From: Sulfurimonas sp.
GTDB lineage: Bacteria > Campylobacterota > Campylobacteria > Campylobacterales > Sulfurimonadaceae
Assembly (NCBI RefSeq): GCF_019429335.1
Contig: NZ_JAHYJB010000005.1
Span: 1-64,000, forward strand
DNA length: 64,000 nt
Direction of reading: 5' to 3'
Under the pieces are notes generated by a model, which did no database searches, was not told where the DNA came from, and saw only the letters and a program-made list of their open reading frames with translations. The translations under genes and the position numbers were made by a program. Every line of letters begins with the position of its first letter. Within the stretch, counting starts at the first letter, position 1. Below, piece by piece: positions 8,421 through 17,238 of this stretch.

Positions 8421-9619
8421 TAGAGCTCTTTTACGCTGTTTTTAAACAAGTCGCCTCTGTGTGCGTATGAAGTAAATTCATCAAGACTTGCTGCTGCCGG
8501 AGAGAGTAGTGCGACCTCGTCATTTTTTAGATTTTTATCTATTTTTGCAACTGCATCTGCGAGGTTTTTACAAAGTTCAAACTCTACGCCGTATTGGTGT
8601 GCGAGATTTGAGAGTTTCTCTTTGTTTGAGCCAATATTGTAAATCTTGACATCACAATTTTGCAGAAATAGAAATAGTTCGTTTAGGTCAACACCCTTGT
8701 CGTCGCCGCCCAAAATCAGATGTACATGTAGATCTTTATATCGCTTCATGGCGACTATCGTTGCATCAAGGTTTGTTGCCTTTGTGTCGTTCACCCATAA
8801 GCGATTTTTGGAGTCTCTTAGCTCTTCTTGTCTATGCGCATCAATAACAAATGAGTTGATTTTTTCATAATCCACTCTGTCAAAGAGTATCTTCTCAACC
8901 GCCATCGCCAAAAGCGCGTCCATCAAAAATGCGCCCTTGAAGTTTACTTTTGCGCTCTCTATCTCAAAGCGTGATGCCAAATCTTTCTCATCTTTGTATG
9001 TTATAAGATAGGCTGACGTTTTTATATCTTTGTATGCTTCGGGAATGATTGCGACTTCGCCCTCACGCATTTTTAAAACAGGTTTTAGTTTTGCGTTTAT
9101 ATACTCGCCCATGTCACCGTGCCAGCTTAGGTGGTCTGGCGTTATTGGGAGGAGAACGTAAATATTTGGAACTGCTCTGTTTGTGTAGTGAATAGTAAAA
9201 GAGCTTGTCTCAAGTACCCAAATCTGGGCATTTTGGTCAAGCTGTGCAAGCGGAAGCCCTATATTGCCTCCCTCTTGCGAACCTTTGTCCCTTAAGAGAT
9301 ACTGCATCATCTGCGTTGTCGTAGTTTTACCGTTTGTTCCGCTTATCCAAATGCTAAGCGGTGCTGCATTTGCAAAGCAGTCATATTCACTTATGAGATT
9401 TTTTGCTTTTTTTATAAGCGCATTTGATGGAGGAATACCAGGTGAGGTTATCTCAAGGTCGGAGTAGTCCGAATTGAAATCCGACGCAGGCTTTACTTTG
9501 TGTCCATTTTCATCCGTAAAAGGTTTTAGGCACTTGTCGTCGTAAAATATCGCGCTTGGAAAGAGTTCTGCCAACGCTTTTGTGGTTTTGCCGTAGCCAA
9601 AAAGAGATACCCGTTTCAT
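8420..9619 (-). CDS. murD: UDP-N-acetylmuramoylalanine--D-glutamate ligase
   Basis: About 399 residues; adds D-Glu to UDP-MurNAc-L-Ala in cytoplasmic peptidoglycan precursor synthesis. The chosen start is the ATG at 9617-9619 (MKRVSLFGYGKTTKAL), because it gives the family's Rossmann-like N-terminus and overlaps the mraY stop (TAATG). A longer frame reaching 9706 adds 29 residues that lie inside mraY and look unrelated. The P loop is WISGTNGKTTTTQMM, followed by the central ligase signature around SWHGDMGEY and the C-terminal domain motif VNDTKATNLDAT. Slightly shorter than E. coli MurD (438), as usual in this phylum. Confidence 0.95.
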   Translation of the reverse strand: MKRVSLFGYGKTTKALAELFPSAIFYDDKCLKPFTDENGHKVKPASDFNSDYSDLEITSPGIPPSNALIKKAKNLISEYDCFANAAPLSIWISGTNGKTTTTQMMQYLLRDKGSQEGGNIGLPLAQLDQNAQIWVLETSSFTIHYTNRAVPNIYVLLPITPDHLSWHGDMGEYINAKLKPVLKMREGEVAIIPEAYKDIKTSAYLITYKDEKDLASRFEIESAKVNFKGAFLMDALLAMAVEKILFDRVDYEKINSFVIDAHRQEELRDSKNRLWVNDTKATNLDATIVAMKRYKDLHVHLILGGDDKGVDLNELFLFLQNCDVKIYNIGSNKEKLSNLAHQYGVEFELCKNLADAVAKIDKNLKNDEVALLSPAAASLDEFTSYAHRGDLFKNSVKEL

Positions 9620-10680
9620 TAGCGAATCTTTAAAGTGATTAGGGCGATAACGTTGGAGAGCGTAGCTATAATCCAAAATCGCACGATTATTTTGCTTTCT
9701 GCCCACTGTTTCATCTCAAAATGGTGGTGTATTGGAGCCATCAAAAAGACTCTCTTTTTTCTGAGTTTGTAGCTTCCCACTTGAAGTATTACGGAGAGTG
9801 TTTCTATAACAAAGATTGAGCCGATAAGAAGAAGAAGTATTTCGCTCTTTGAGATTATAGCCAAGTAGCCAAGAAATGCGCCGATTGTAAGCGAGCCGCT
9901 GTCTCCCATAAAAACTTCGGCAGGGTGACAGTTGTACCACAAAAAGCCGCTTAAAGCGCCGATGAGTGCGCTTGAGACGATTGCAACCTCTCCTATGTTG
10001 ATATTTGGCATCAACAGATATGAGCTGATTGTAATGTTTCCTGTAATGTAGATGATAATGCTAAAAGAGGTAAGTGCCATAATGGATGGAACTGTTGCCA
10101 AACCGTCAAGTCCGTCGGTAAGATTTACCGCGTTAGAAGTAGCTATTATCACTATAATCCAAAAAATAACGGCGTAAAAGCCCATATTCCAAACAGGATT
10201 TTTAACAAACGGAAGATAGAGATTGGTGTTAAAGTCAGACTGCGCGTATAAAAACAGAGCTACGGCTAATGCCGATATAACCTGCAAAAGAAGTTTTGTT
10301 CTGGCTTTTAGCCCAGCAAGGTTTTCGTTTTTTTTGATTTTTGCAAAGTCATCTTTAAAACCGATAAGAGCGAATAAAACAAGGGTTATAACAGCGCCGA
10401 CTGCGTAGAGGTTTGAGAATTTTATGCTTATGAGAGAGGCAAAAATAGTTGCTGAGATAAAAACTATCCCGCCCATTGTAGGTGTTTTTGCTTTGCTTTG
10501 ATGACGCTCTGGTGCCCAGTTGTTGATTGGCTGAACACTGGAGGTTTTTTGTGCCCATCTAATAAAGCGTGGCATTAAAAAGAGTGTGAAAAATAGAGCC
10601 AAAAAGAAAGCTATTCCAGCGCGTATTGTGATATATCCAAGTAAGTTGATTTGAAAAATTTCTGATAGCCAATATAGCAA
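9619..10680 (-). CDS. mraY: Phospho-N-acetylmuramoyl-pentapeptide-transferase
   Basis: A 353-residue polytopic membrane enzyme that transfers phospho-MurNAc-pentapeptide to undecaprenyl phosphate, making lipid I. Ten or so hydrophobic segments are visible. Family motifs include PTMGGIVF near residue 70, the DDFAK aspartates near 110, NAVNLTDGLDGLA near 183, FMGDSGSLTIGAFLG near 258 and the histidine stretch APIHHHFE near 318. It is the first gene of a minus-strand operon and overlaps murD by one base. Upstream, 10681-10906 holds only repeats and the gpmI promoter region. Confidence 0.96.
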   Translation of the reverse strand: MLYWLSEIFQINLLGYITIRAGIAFFLALFFTLFLMPRFIRWAQKTSSVQPINNWAPERHQSKAKTPTMGGIVFISATIFASLISIKFSNLYAVGAVITLVLFALIGFKDDFAKIKKNENLAGLKARTKLLLQVISALAVALFLYAQSDFNTNLYLPFVKNPVWNMGFYAVIFWIIVIIATSNAVNLTDGLDGLATVPSIMALTSFSIIIYITGNITISSYLLMPNINIGEVAIVSSALIGALSGFLWYNCHPAEVFMGDSGSLTIGAFLGYLAIISKSEILLLLIGSIFVIETLSVILQVGSYKLRKKRVFLMAPIHHHFEMKQWAESKIIVRFWIIATLSNVIALITLKIR

Positions 10681-10773
10681 AATTAATTGTCCTTAATTAA
10701 AGTAACTGACCTTACGCACTTTTGCAAAAAAAGTTCGTAAATACCTCTAATTTTCTCGAAAAGTACACTTTTC

Positions 10774-10810
10774 GTAGCTTTAGGGGGTTGTAGGGACATT
10801 TGTCCCTGCC
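10774..10810 (+). repeat. Dispersed repeat, family 1, copy b
   Basis: Starts GTAGCTTTAGGGGG and contains the hairpin AGGGACA/TGTCCCT. It is an inverted near-copy of 7800-7837. It directly abuts the palindrome at 10810-10837, so the gap between mraY and gpmI is a composite of repeats. Confidence 0.72.
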
Positions 10811-10837
10811 ACTGAAACGGACGCGTTCGTTTCAGTG
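10810..10837. repeat. Palindromic repeat, family 3, copy a (possible bidirectional hairpin)
   Basis: Ten-base perfect arms CACTGAAACG (10810-10819) and CGTTTCAGTG (10828-10837) enclose an 8-base centre that itself contains ACGCGT. The inner 18 bases (10815-10832) resemble 33953-33970 at 14 of 18 positions, with a palindromic centre in each. No U-run follows in either direction, so a classic terminator is not supported. Confidence 0.7.
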
Positions 10838-10870
10838 CGTAACATCAGTAAATAAAAAACGACATTATAG

Positions 10871-10876
10871 TATAAT
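10871..10876 (+). promoter_or_regulatory. Probable -10 box for gpmI
   Basis: TATAAT occurs 30 bases before the TTG start of gpmI in an AT-rich gap, with no convincing -35 hexamer. That is typical of the main sigma factor promoters of Campylobacterota, which rely on the -10 element. Confidence 0.5.
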
Positions 10877-10906
10877 TGCATAAAACTTTTGTTATAAGGA
10901 AAAAAA

Positions 10907-12382
10907 TTGACAAAAAAAGCTGTTTTAGTCATAACGGACGGTATCGGTTACTGCTCAAAGACCCAGTACAACGCATTTTACAACGCAACGAAGCCGACTT
11001 ATGACAAACTCTTTGAGAGCACTCCTCACTCTTTGATTGACACCTACGGATTAAGTGTAGGACTTCCCGAGGGACAGATGGGAAACTCTGAAGTGGGGCA
11101 CATGAGCATCGGAAGCGGAAGGGTTCTTTATCAGGATTTGGTAAAAATATCTTTGGCTTTAAATGAAAATAGATTTAAGGATAATGCCGAGTTTAAAAAT
11201 CTTTTAGAAAAATCAAATAGACTTCATCTCATAGGGCTCATGAGTGACGGCGGCGTTCATTCGCATATAGACCAGTTTATGGGCATTGCGGATTTGGCGG
11301 CACGTGAAAACAGAGAGGTTTTTTTGCATCTTATAAGTGATGGCAGAGATGTATCTCCGACCTCTGCAAAAAAGTACCTAGAACAGGTCGGTAAACATAC
11401 AGGTCAAAATATAAAAATAGCTACAATCTCGGGACGTTTTTACTCCATGGATAGAGATAACCGCTGGGAGAGGGTTCAAAAAGGGTATGAGGCGATTGTA
11501 AAAGCTGAGCCAAAAACCGACATGTCGCCTCTGAAATATATAGATGCATCATACGCTAAAGGTGAGACGGATGAGTTTATAGAACCTGCTGCATTTAATG
11601 GATATGAGGGCATGAGAGACGACGATGCTGTTTTGACTATAAACTTTAGAAGCGATAGGATGAGAGAGCTTGTAACTGCACTCGGAGATAAAACTTTTAA
11701 CGGCTTTGAGCGAGATTTTAAAAAGCTTCATATAGCTACGATTACGGAGTATGACAGGAGTTTTCCTTATCCTGTGCTTTTTAGAAAAGAGGTTCCTAGA
11801 AACACTCTCTCAGAAGTTATTTCAAAAGCAGGTCTGAGACAGCTTCACACTGCAGAGACCGAAAAATACGCACACGTCACGTTTTTCTTCAACGGCGGCA
11901 TAGATGAGCCGTATGAAAATGAGACAAGGATATTAATTCCCTCTCCAAACGTAAAGACTTATGATGAAAAGCCTCAGATGAGCGCGCCAGAAGTCGGTGA
12001 GGTAGTTTTAAAGGCGATGGATGATGAGTATGATTTTGTGGTCGTGAACTTTGCAAACGGCGATATGGTAGGACACACTGGAGATTTTGAAGCGGCAAAA
12101 ATTGCGGTAAATACAGTTGATACCCAGCTTGGAAAGATTTTAGCAAAAGCGAAAGAGAAAGATTACGCTGTTGTCATCACCTCAGATCATGGAAACTGTG
12201 AAGAGATGAGAGATGATGAGGGGCACATTTTAACAAATCATACGGTTGGAAAAGTTTGGTGTTTTGTTGAGGCAGAGGGTGTTACAAAAGTACAAAACGG
12301 CGCTCTCAATAACATAGCGCCAACTGTTTTAAAACTTATGGGATTAGAGATTCCATCCGAGATGGATCATAGTTTAGTATAA
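10907..12382 (+). CDS. gpmI: 2,3-bisphosphoglycerate-independent phosphoglycerate mutase
   Basis: A 491-residue cytoplasmic enzyme interconverting 3- and 2-phosphoglycerate. It is an alkaline-phosphatase-fold metalloenzyme: N-terminal metal site VLVITDGIGY, catalytic Ser in GNSEVGHMSIGSGRV near residue 63, phosphoglycerate-binding ISDGRDVSP and INFRSDRMREL, and C-terminal metal ligands in NFANGDMVGHTGD and VITSDHGNCEEM. The start is TTG at 10907 behind AAGGA, giving the expected MTKKAVLVITDG N-terminus. Length is slightly below the usual 510. It stands alone, with a hairpin-containing gap before fabG. Confidence 0.95.
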   Translation: MTKKAVLVITDGIGYCSKTQYNAFYNATKPTYDKLFESTPHSLIDTYGLSVGLPEGQMGNSEVGHMSIGSGRVLYQDLVKISLALNENRFKDNAEFKNLLEKSNRLHLIGLMSDGGVHSHIDQFMGIADLAARENREVFLHLISDGRDVSPTSAKKYLEQVGKHTGQNIKIATISGRFYSMDRDNRWERVQKGYEAIVKAEPKTDMSPLKYIDASYAKGETDEFIEPAAFNGYEGMRDDDAVLTINFRSDRMRELVTALGDKTFNGFERDFKKLHIATITEYDRSFPYPVLFRKEVPRNTLSEVISKAGLRQLHTAETEKYAHVTFFFNGGIDEPYENETRILIPSPNVKTYDEKPQMSAPEVGEVVLKAMDDEYDFVVVNFANGDMVGHTGDFEAAKIAVNTVDTQLGKILAKAKEKDYAVVITSDHGNCEEMRDDEGHILTNHTVGKVWCFVEAEGVTKVQNGALNNIAPTVLKLMGLEIPSEMDHSLV

Positions 12383-12429
12383 AAGTTTCAAATATTTTAC
12401 TCTAAACAAATTCGCTTAGGCTTCACCGT

Positions 12430-12457
12430 GGGTGCCCCAAAGCTAAAGCTTTGACCC
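12430..12457. repeat. Nested hairpin in the gpmI-fabG gap
   Basis: CAAAGCT (12438-12444) and AGCTTTG (12447-12453) pair with a two-base loop and are flanked by GGGT (12430-12433) and ACCC (12454-12457). There is no U-run directly after it. It may slow transcription after gpmI or be another dispersed palindrome. Confidence 0.5.
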
Positions 12458-12519
12458 TTCGGTTGCAGAATCGCTCATTTTGTTTGAGCAAAATAAAATT
12501 AATAAAAAAGGAAAAATAG

Positions 12520-13266
12520 ATGAAATTTAGCGGAAAAAATGTTTTAGTGACAGGTTCAAGCAGAGGTATCGGCGCAGAGATTGCGAAGGTTTTAGCAACA
12601 TACGGACTAAAGGTGTGGATTAACTACAGAAGCGGTGCGACAGAAGCTGATGCTATAAAAGATGCCATAGAGGCGGCAGGCGGAAGTGCAGCAGTAATTG
12701 GTTTTGACGTAAGCAGTGAAGATGCGTTTGTAGATGCGATTAAAACTATCGTTGATTGTGATGGCGAACTATCGTACCTTGTAAACAATGCAGGGATCAC
12801 AAACGACAAACTCTCCCTTAGAATGAAGAGCGAAGATTTTATGTCGGTTATAAATGCAAATCTTCTCTCATGTTTTGTGGGTTGTCGTGAAGCCATGAAA
12901 GTGATGAGAAAGAAAAAATTCGGCTCAGTCGTAAATATAGCTTCAATCGTTGGCGAGACGGGAAATGCAGGTCAGACAAACTACTCCGCAAGCAAGGGCG
13001 GTGTTATTGCCATGACAAAAAGTTTTGCACTTGAGTCGGCTTCTAGCGGTATCCGTTACAATACTATAACTCCGGGTTTTATCGCAACGGAGATGACTGA
13101 TGTTTTAAGTAATGAGATAAAAGAGAGTTTTACCTCTAAAATCCCGATGGGTCGTTTTGGAAATCCTGCTGAAATAGCAGAAGCAACCGCATTTTTACTC
13201 TCAAATCACTCAAGTTACATAACAGGTGAGACACTGAAGGTTAACGGCGGCATGAATATGGCGTAA
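12520..13266 (+). CDS. fabG: 3-oxoacyl-[acyl-carrier-protein] reductase
   Basis: A 248-residue short-chain dehydrogenase that reduces 3-oxoacyl-ACP with NADPH in fatty acid elongation. It has the cofactor motif GSSRGIGAEIA near residue 12, NNAGIT near 88, the catalytic Ser in NIASIVGETGNAGQ near 140 and YSASK near 153, and ends in the GGMNMA typical of FabG (G-G-M). The AAAAAGG ribosome site lies nine bases before the ATG. Its place ahead of acpP, fabF and accA, separated by two unrelated genes, makes the FabG assignment stronger than a general SDR call. Confidence 0.92.
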   Translation: MKFSGKNVLVTGSSRGIGAEIAKVLATYGLKVWINYRSGATEADAIKDAIEAAGGSAAVIGFDVSSEDAFVDAIKTIVDCDGELSYLVNNAGITNDKLSLRMKSEDFMSVINANLLSCFVGCREAMKVMRKKKFGSVVNIASIVGETGNAGQTNYSASKGGVIAMTKSFALESASSGIRYNTITPGFIATEMTDVLSNEIKESFTSKIPMGRFGNPAEIAEATAFLLSNHSSYITGETLKVNGGMNMA

Positions 13267-13285
13267 GCCAAAAAAGGAACAAGTG

Positions 13286-14233
13286 ATGAAAATAGCAGTG
13301 TCTGGGTGTTTGCTTGGTGAGAAAGTTCGATTTGACGGTGGGCATAAACATGACAGATTTGTAACTGATGAGCTTGGCCGCTATGCTTCTTTTGTTCCAT
13401 TTTGCCCAGAGGCTATAGCTTTTGGCACCCCAAGACCAACCGTAAAGCTTGTAAACAGAGATGATAATATTGCCGTTGTCTCAAATAAAGACGGCACGGA
13501 TTTAACTCAAAATCTTCTTGATAAATCTTATGAGGAAGTTCACAGAATAGGCAATGAGAATCTAGGCGGCATCATATTTAAATCCCGCTCTCCGAGTTGC
13601 GGACTCGGAAGTGCAAAAACCTATCTTGAGAACGGTTTTTCAGGTCCTAAAACCGACGGTATTTTTGTGAGTGTCTACAGAGAGAAGTTCCCTCTTTTGC
13701 CCATGGAAGAGGAGGGCAGGCTTCAAGATGCGTGGCTGAGGGAAAACTTTATCATGCAGCTTTTTGCGTATGACTCCATCGAGAAGCTAAAAGAGAGCAA
13801 GCCGAGCATGAAAGCGGTTGTAGATTTTCATACAAGAAACAAGTTTTTGCTTCAGGCAAAAGATGAGAAGCTATACCGAGTTCTTGGCAATATCGTGGGC
13901 AATCATGAAAATCTCCATTTTGATGAACTATTTGCAAATTATGAGCATAACTTTAAAGTTGCCATTTCGCAAAAAAGCTCAACAAAAAGAAATAGAAATG
14001 TACTAGAACACATGGCTGGTTTTTTTAAAAATGAGTTAAGCTCTGTTGAAAAAGAGGCTCTTCATGAGCAGATAGATGATTATGCAAAAAAGATAGTTCC
14101 TATCATCACTCCGCTCTCAACTATAAAGCTTTACGCTAAAAAGCATAATACAACTTATCTTTTGGCTCAGACATTTTTAGAGCCCTACCCAAAAGAGCTC
14201 GCTCTTCGTTCAAGTCTGCTTAGCTCCAAATGA
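13286..14233 (+). CDS. DUF523 and DUF1722 two-domain protein (YbgA-type)
   Basis: About 315 residues. The N-terminal DUF523 part (about 1-150) has KIAVSGCLLGEKVRFDGG, FCPEA and SRSPSCGLGSAKTY, whose cysteines look like metal or cluster ligands. The C-terminal DUF1722 part (about 190-305) is helical and resembles E. coli YbgA. The GTG three bases upstream (13283) is an alternative start; ATG 13286 is preferred on Shine-Dalgarno spacing (AAGGA at about 13273). Its stop overlaps the photolyase ATG. In E. coli ybgA also precedes phr, so a role connected to light repair or its cofactor is suggested, but function is unknown. Confidence 0.85.
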   Translation: MKIAVSGCLLGEKVRFDGGHKHDRFVTDELGRYASFVPFCPEAIAFGTPRPTVKLVNRDDNIAVVSNKDGTDLTQNLLDKSYEEVHRIGNENLGGIIFKSRSPSCGLGSAKTYLENGFSGPKTDGIFVSVYREKFPLLPMEEEGRLQDAWLRENFIMQLFAYDSIEKLKESKPSMKAVVDFHTRNKFLLQAKDEKLYRVLGNIVGNHENLHFDELFANYEHNFKVAISQKSSTKRNRNVLEHMAGFFKNELSSVEKEALHEQIDDYAKKIVPIITPLSTIKLYAKKHNTTYLLAQTFLEPYPKELALRSSLLSSK

Positions 14234-15567
14234 GACGCATTCTCTGGTTTAGAAGAGATTTAAGGGTTGAGGACAATCCGCTTCTCTCTTTTGGTGCAGA
14301 GGTTCTTCCCATCTTTATATTTGATGAAAATATCTTAAAAGAGCTCCCTAAAAATGATAAAAGAGTCACTTTTATATTTCATCATGTTGTAAAGTTAAAA
14401 TCTGACTTGCAAAAAGTGGGGCTTGACCTTAAAATTTTTTACGGCAATCCCGAAGATATCTTTGAGGAGTTAAGAGGTTTTGATGAGGTTGTAGCATCTG
14501 GAGATTATGACTCTTATGCAAAAGAGCGCGACATAAAAATCTCTCATATATTACACTTTCGTTATCTCAGTGACACATACATCTTCAAGCCAAAAGAGGT
14601 GCTAAAAGATAACGGGGAGCCCTACTTTGTTTTTACCCCTTTTTACAAAAAAGCCAGAGCACTGCTTACACATAAAAATATAGATGAAGTGAAAGTTGCA
14701 GAACATAATTTGGCACAAGAGGATTATGAGGGCATCCACATAAAAGGCAAAAAACTCCCGCTAGAGCTTGGGAGTATAGGATTTATAAAACAAAATATTG
14801 AGATTGTAAGCCCGCATATAAAACTGGATAATTTTTTAAAAAAGATAGACAGGTATCAAGAGACGCGGGAGTATCTATCAGTTGATGCAACTTCAAGTTT
14901 AAGCGTTGATCTGCGCTTTGGAACAATATCCGTAAGAGCGGTTTTAAGAGCTCTTTTCTCTTTAAAGAGCTCAGATATAGAGCCATTTATCAGACAGCTA
15001 ATATTTAGAGATTTTTACGCTTACCTTCTTTTTCATATACCGACCTTAGAGAGACAAAACTACAAGTATGATTTTAACGGCGTAGAGGATGATGATAAAT
15101 TTAAAGCTTTTTGTGAAGCAAGAACAGGTGTTCCTATCGTCGATGCAGGCGTGAGAGAACTGCTGCAAACCGGGCAGATGCACAACCGAGTGCGTATGGT
15201 TGCTGCCTCTTTTTTTACCAAAGACCTGCTTCTTCCTTGGCAGTGGGGAGAGAAGTTTTTTGCATTACATCTGCTTGACTACGACTTGGCAAGCAACGCG
15301 CTTTCATGGCAGTGGAGTGCGGGAACGGGGGTTGATCCGCAGCCTTACTTTAGAGTATTTAATCCATACTTGCAGAGTAAAAAGTTTGACAATGATGCTT
15401 TTTACATCAAAAAATGGCTTCCGGAGTTAAGAGATATCGAGGCAAAAAATATACATAATGAGGCATTTTTGCTAAGTACATATATAAAGGATTACTCAAC
15501 TCTAAATATTGTCCATAAAGAGGCAAAAGCAAGAGCGCTTAGCTATTACAAGAAAAGTTTGCACTAA
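14230..15567 (+). CDS. phr: Deoxyribodipyrimidine photolyase (class I CPD type)
   Basis: A 445-residue flavoprotein that splits cyclobutane pyrimidine dimers using blue light. The N-terminal antenna domain (about 1-130) begins RRILWFRRDLRVEDNPLL. The FAD domain has the TSSLSVDLRFGTIS phosphate-binding stretch near 220, VPIVDAGVRELLQTG, MHNRVRMVAASF, and the SNALSWQWSAGTGVDPQPYF signature near 360, with the tryptophans used in electron transfer. Length is normal for class I enzymes. ATG overlaps the preceding stop by four bases (ATGA), so the two proteins are co-translated. Confidence 0.93.
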   Translation: MRRILWFRRDLRVEDNPLLSFGAEVLPIFIFDENILKELPKNDKRVTFIFHHVVKLKSDLQKVGLDLKIFYGNPEDIFEELRGFDEVVASGDYDSYAKERDIKISHILHFRYLSDTYIFKPKEVLKDNGEPYFVFTPFYKKARALLTHKNIDEVKVAEHNLAQEDYEGIHIKGKKLPLELGSIGFIKQNIEIVSPHIKLDNFLKKIDRYQETREYLSVDATSSLSVDLRFGTISVRAVLRALFSLKSSDIEPFIRQLIFRDFYAYLLFHIPTLERQNYKYDFNGVEDDDKFKAFCEARTGVPIVDAGVRELLQTGQMHNRVRMVAASFFTKDLLLPWQWGEKFFALHLLDYDLASNALSWQWSAGTGVDPQPYFRVFNPYLQSKKFDNDAFYIKKWLPELRDIEAKNIHNEAFLLSTYIKDYSTLNIVHKEAKARALSYYKKSLH

Positions 15568-15575
15568 AAGCAAAT

Positions 15576-15598
15576 GGCTTCGCAAAGCCCTGTTTTTT
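15576..15598 (+). terminator. Rho-independent terminator after phr
   Basis: A five-base stem GGCTT (15576-15580) with AAGCC (15585-15589) and a CGCA loop is followed by T6 at 15593-15598, right after the photolyase stop. Confidence 0.6.
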
Positions 15599-15634
15599 AT
15601 CTCTGGACACCTAGTTTATTTAAGTTAAATATGC

Positions 15635-15640
15635 TACAAT
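15635..15640 (+). promoter_or_regulatory. Extended -10 promoter of acpP
   Basis: TGCTACAAT (15632-15640) is an extended -10 element located 34 bases before the acpP ATG and just after a terminator, so acpP starts a new transcript. Confidence 0.6.
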
Positions 15641-15674
15641 TACGAGATTTTACACATAAAACATAGGAGCTAGA

Positions 15675-15902
15675 ATGGCACTTTTAGACGATATTAAAGC
15701 AGTAGTGGTTGAGCAATTAAGCGTAAGCGCAGATGAAGTTAAAGAGGACTCAAAATTTGTTGAGGATTTGGGTGCTGATAGCCTTGATGTAGTTGAATTA
15801 GTAATGGCGCTTGAAGAGAAGTTTGATATCGAAATTCCTGATGACGAAGCAGAGAAAATAAGAACTGTTAAAGACGTGGTTGATTATATCGAAAGCAAAT
15901 AG
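15675..15902 (+). CDS. acpP: Acyl carrier protein
   Basis: A 75-residue acidic helical protein that carries growing acyl chains on 4'-phosphopantetheine. The attachment Ser is in [18 protein letters not shown] at about residue 37, the universal ACP motif. Ribosome site TAGGAG precedes the ATG at good spacing. Followed by a hairpin and then fabF. Confidence 0.97.
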   Translation: MALLDDIKAVVVEQLSVSADEVKEDSKFVEDLGADSLDVVELVMALEEKFDIEIPDDEAEKIRTVKDVVDYIESK

Positions 15903-15915
15903 TTATCTAAAAATT

Positions 15916-15949
15916 CTACTGAGGACCCCCTCGGTAGCAAATGTTTTTT
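15916..15949 (+). terminator. Hairpin with T-run between acpP and fabF (attenuator-like)
   Basis: CTACTGAGG (15916-15924) pairs with CCTCGGTAG (15929-15937), nine base pairs including one G-T, loop ACCC. A T6 run follows after six bases (15944-15949). It would give partial termination, letting acpP transcripts exceed fabF transcripts. Confidence 0.65.
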
Positions 15950-16004
15950 AGTTGTCAGTTATCTGGCTTCTGAAAAGTATTTTATATATTATACGGAGAT
16001 TTTA

Positions 16005-17222
16005 ATGAGAAGAGTTGTAGTTACTGGGTTAGGCATGATAAATGCAGTTGGAAATGATAAAGAGAGTTCTTTTAAAGCAATGTGTGATGGCGAATGCGGA
16101 ATAGGCACTATTACTCTCTTTAATCCAGAAAATTACAGCGTAAAAATAGCAGGCGAGGTTAAAAATTTTGACCCAGAGACTGTTATGGATGCAAAAGAGG
16201 TTAAAAAAGCCGATAGATTTATCCATCTTGGTTTAAAAGCCGCTCAAGAGGCGATGCTTGATGCTAATATTCCCGAAGGTACCGATATGGATAGATTTGG
16301 AATAAGCGCTGCTTCCGGTATCGGCGGTCTTCCATCTATCGAGAGAAACTCTATCATTATAGAGACTAAGGGTCCAAGAAGAATAAGCCCGTTTTTTATT
16401 CCTGGTGCGCTTGTAAATATGCTTGGTGGTTTCGTGTCGATTGAGCATGGTACAAAGGGTCCAAACCTCTCAAGTGTTACAGCATGTGCAGCAGGTGCTC
16501 ACTCAATAAGCGAAGCAGTAAAGACTATTATATGCGGCGGAGCAGACAAAATGCTTGTTGTTTCAGCTGAGTGCGCAATAACAGGTGCAGGTGTCGGTGG
16601 ATTTGCTTCCATGAAAGCACTATCCACAAGAAATGATGAGCCGAAAAAAGCTTCTCGCCCTTTTGATGCAGACCGAGACGGTTTTGTTATGGGAGAGGGA
16701 GCTGCTGCACTAGTGTTAGAGATATATGAAGATGCGGTTGCTCGCGGAGCAAATATTTATGGGGAGATTATCGGATTTGGCGAGAGCGGCGACGCTAGCC
16801 ATATCACTACTCCAAGCCTTGACGGTCCTGCTCGTGCCATGAGAGCTGCTTACAATATGGCAGGCAAGCCTAAAATTGACTACGTAAATGCGCACGGAAC
16901 AAGCACGCCTGTAAATGACAAGAACGAAACTTCAGCCGTTAAAGATTTGCTAGGCGGTAAAGAAAATTGTCCTCCAATGAGTTCTATAAAAGGTCAAATC
17001 GGTCACTGTTTAGGTGCAGCAGGCGGTATAGAAGCCGTTGTATGTTTGATGGCTATGCGTGATGGAATAATTCCTCCGACAATCAATCATGAGACTCCTG
17101 ATGAAAATTGTGATTTAGATATTGTTCCTAATCATGCAAGAAAAGCAAACCTGACTACTGTTATGAGCAATTCATTTGGTTTCGGCGGAACAAACGGCGT
17201 TTTAATCTTTAGAAAAATCTAA
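16005..17222 (+). CDS. fabF: 3-oxoacyl-[acyl-carrier-protein] synthase II
   Basis: A 405-residue thiolase-fold condensing enzyme that extends acyl-ACP with malonyl-ACP. The catalytic Cys lies in [14 protein letters not shown] near residue 160, and the two His in [16 protein letters not shown] near 300 and [14 protein letters not shown] near 335, the Cys-His-His triad of KAS I/II. The C-terminus [14 protein letters not shown] is standard. ATG at 16005 follows CGGAG. It sits in acpP-fabF-accA order. Confidence 0.96.
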   Translation: MRRVVVTGLGMINAVGNDKESSFKAMCDGECGIGTITLFNPENYSVKIAGEVKNFDPETVMDAKEVKKADRFIHLGLKAAQEAMLDANIPEGTDMDRFGISAASGIGGLPSIERNSIIIETKGPRRISPFFIPGALVNMLGGFVSIEHGTKGPNLSSVTACAAGAHSISEAVKTIICGGADKMLVVSAECAITGAGVGGFASMKALSTRNDEPKKASRPFDADRDGFVMGEGAAALVLEIYEDAVARGANIYGEIIGFGESGDASHITTPSLDGPARAMRAAYNMAGKPKIDYVNAHGTSTPVNDKNETSAVKDLLGGKENCPPMSSIKGQIGHCLGAAGGIEAVVCLMAMRDGIIPPTINHETPDENCDLDIVPNHARKANLTTVMSNSFGFGGTNGVLIFRKI

Positions 17223-17238
17223 GTATAAGGACTCCAGT

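Noticed and set aside
9620-9706. A longer murD starting at 9706
   Set aside because: The extra 29 residues lie within mraY and are unrelated to MurD; the overlapping TAATG start fits the family.
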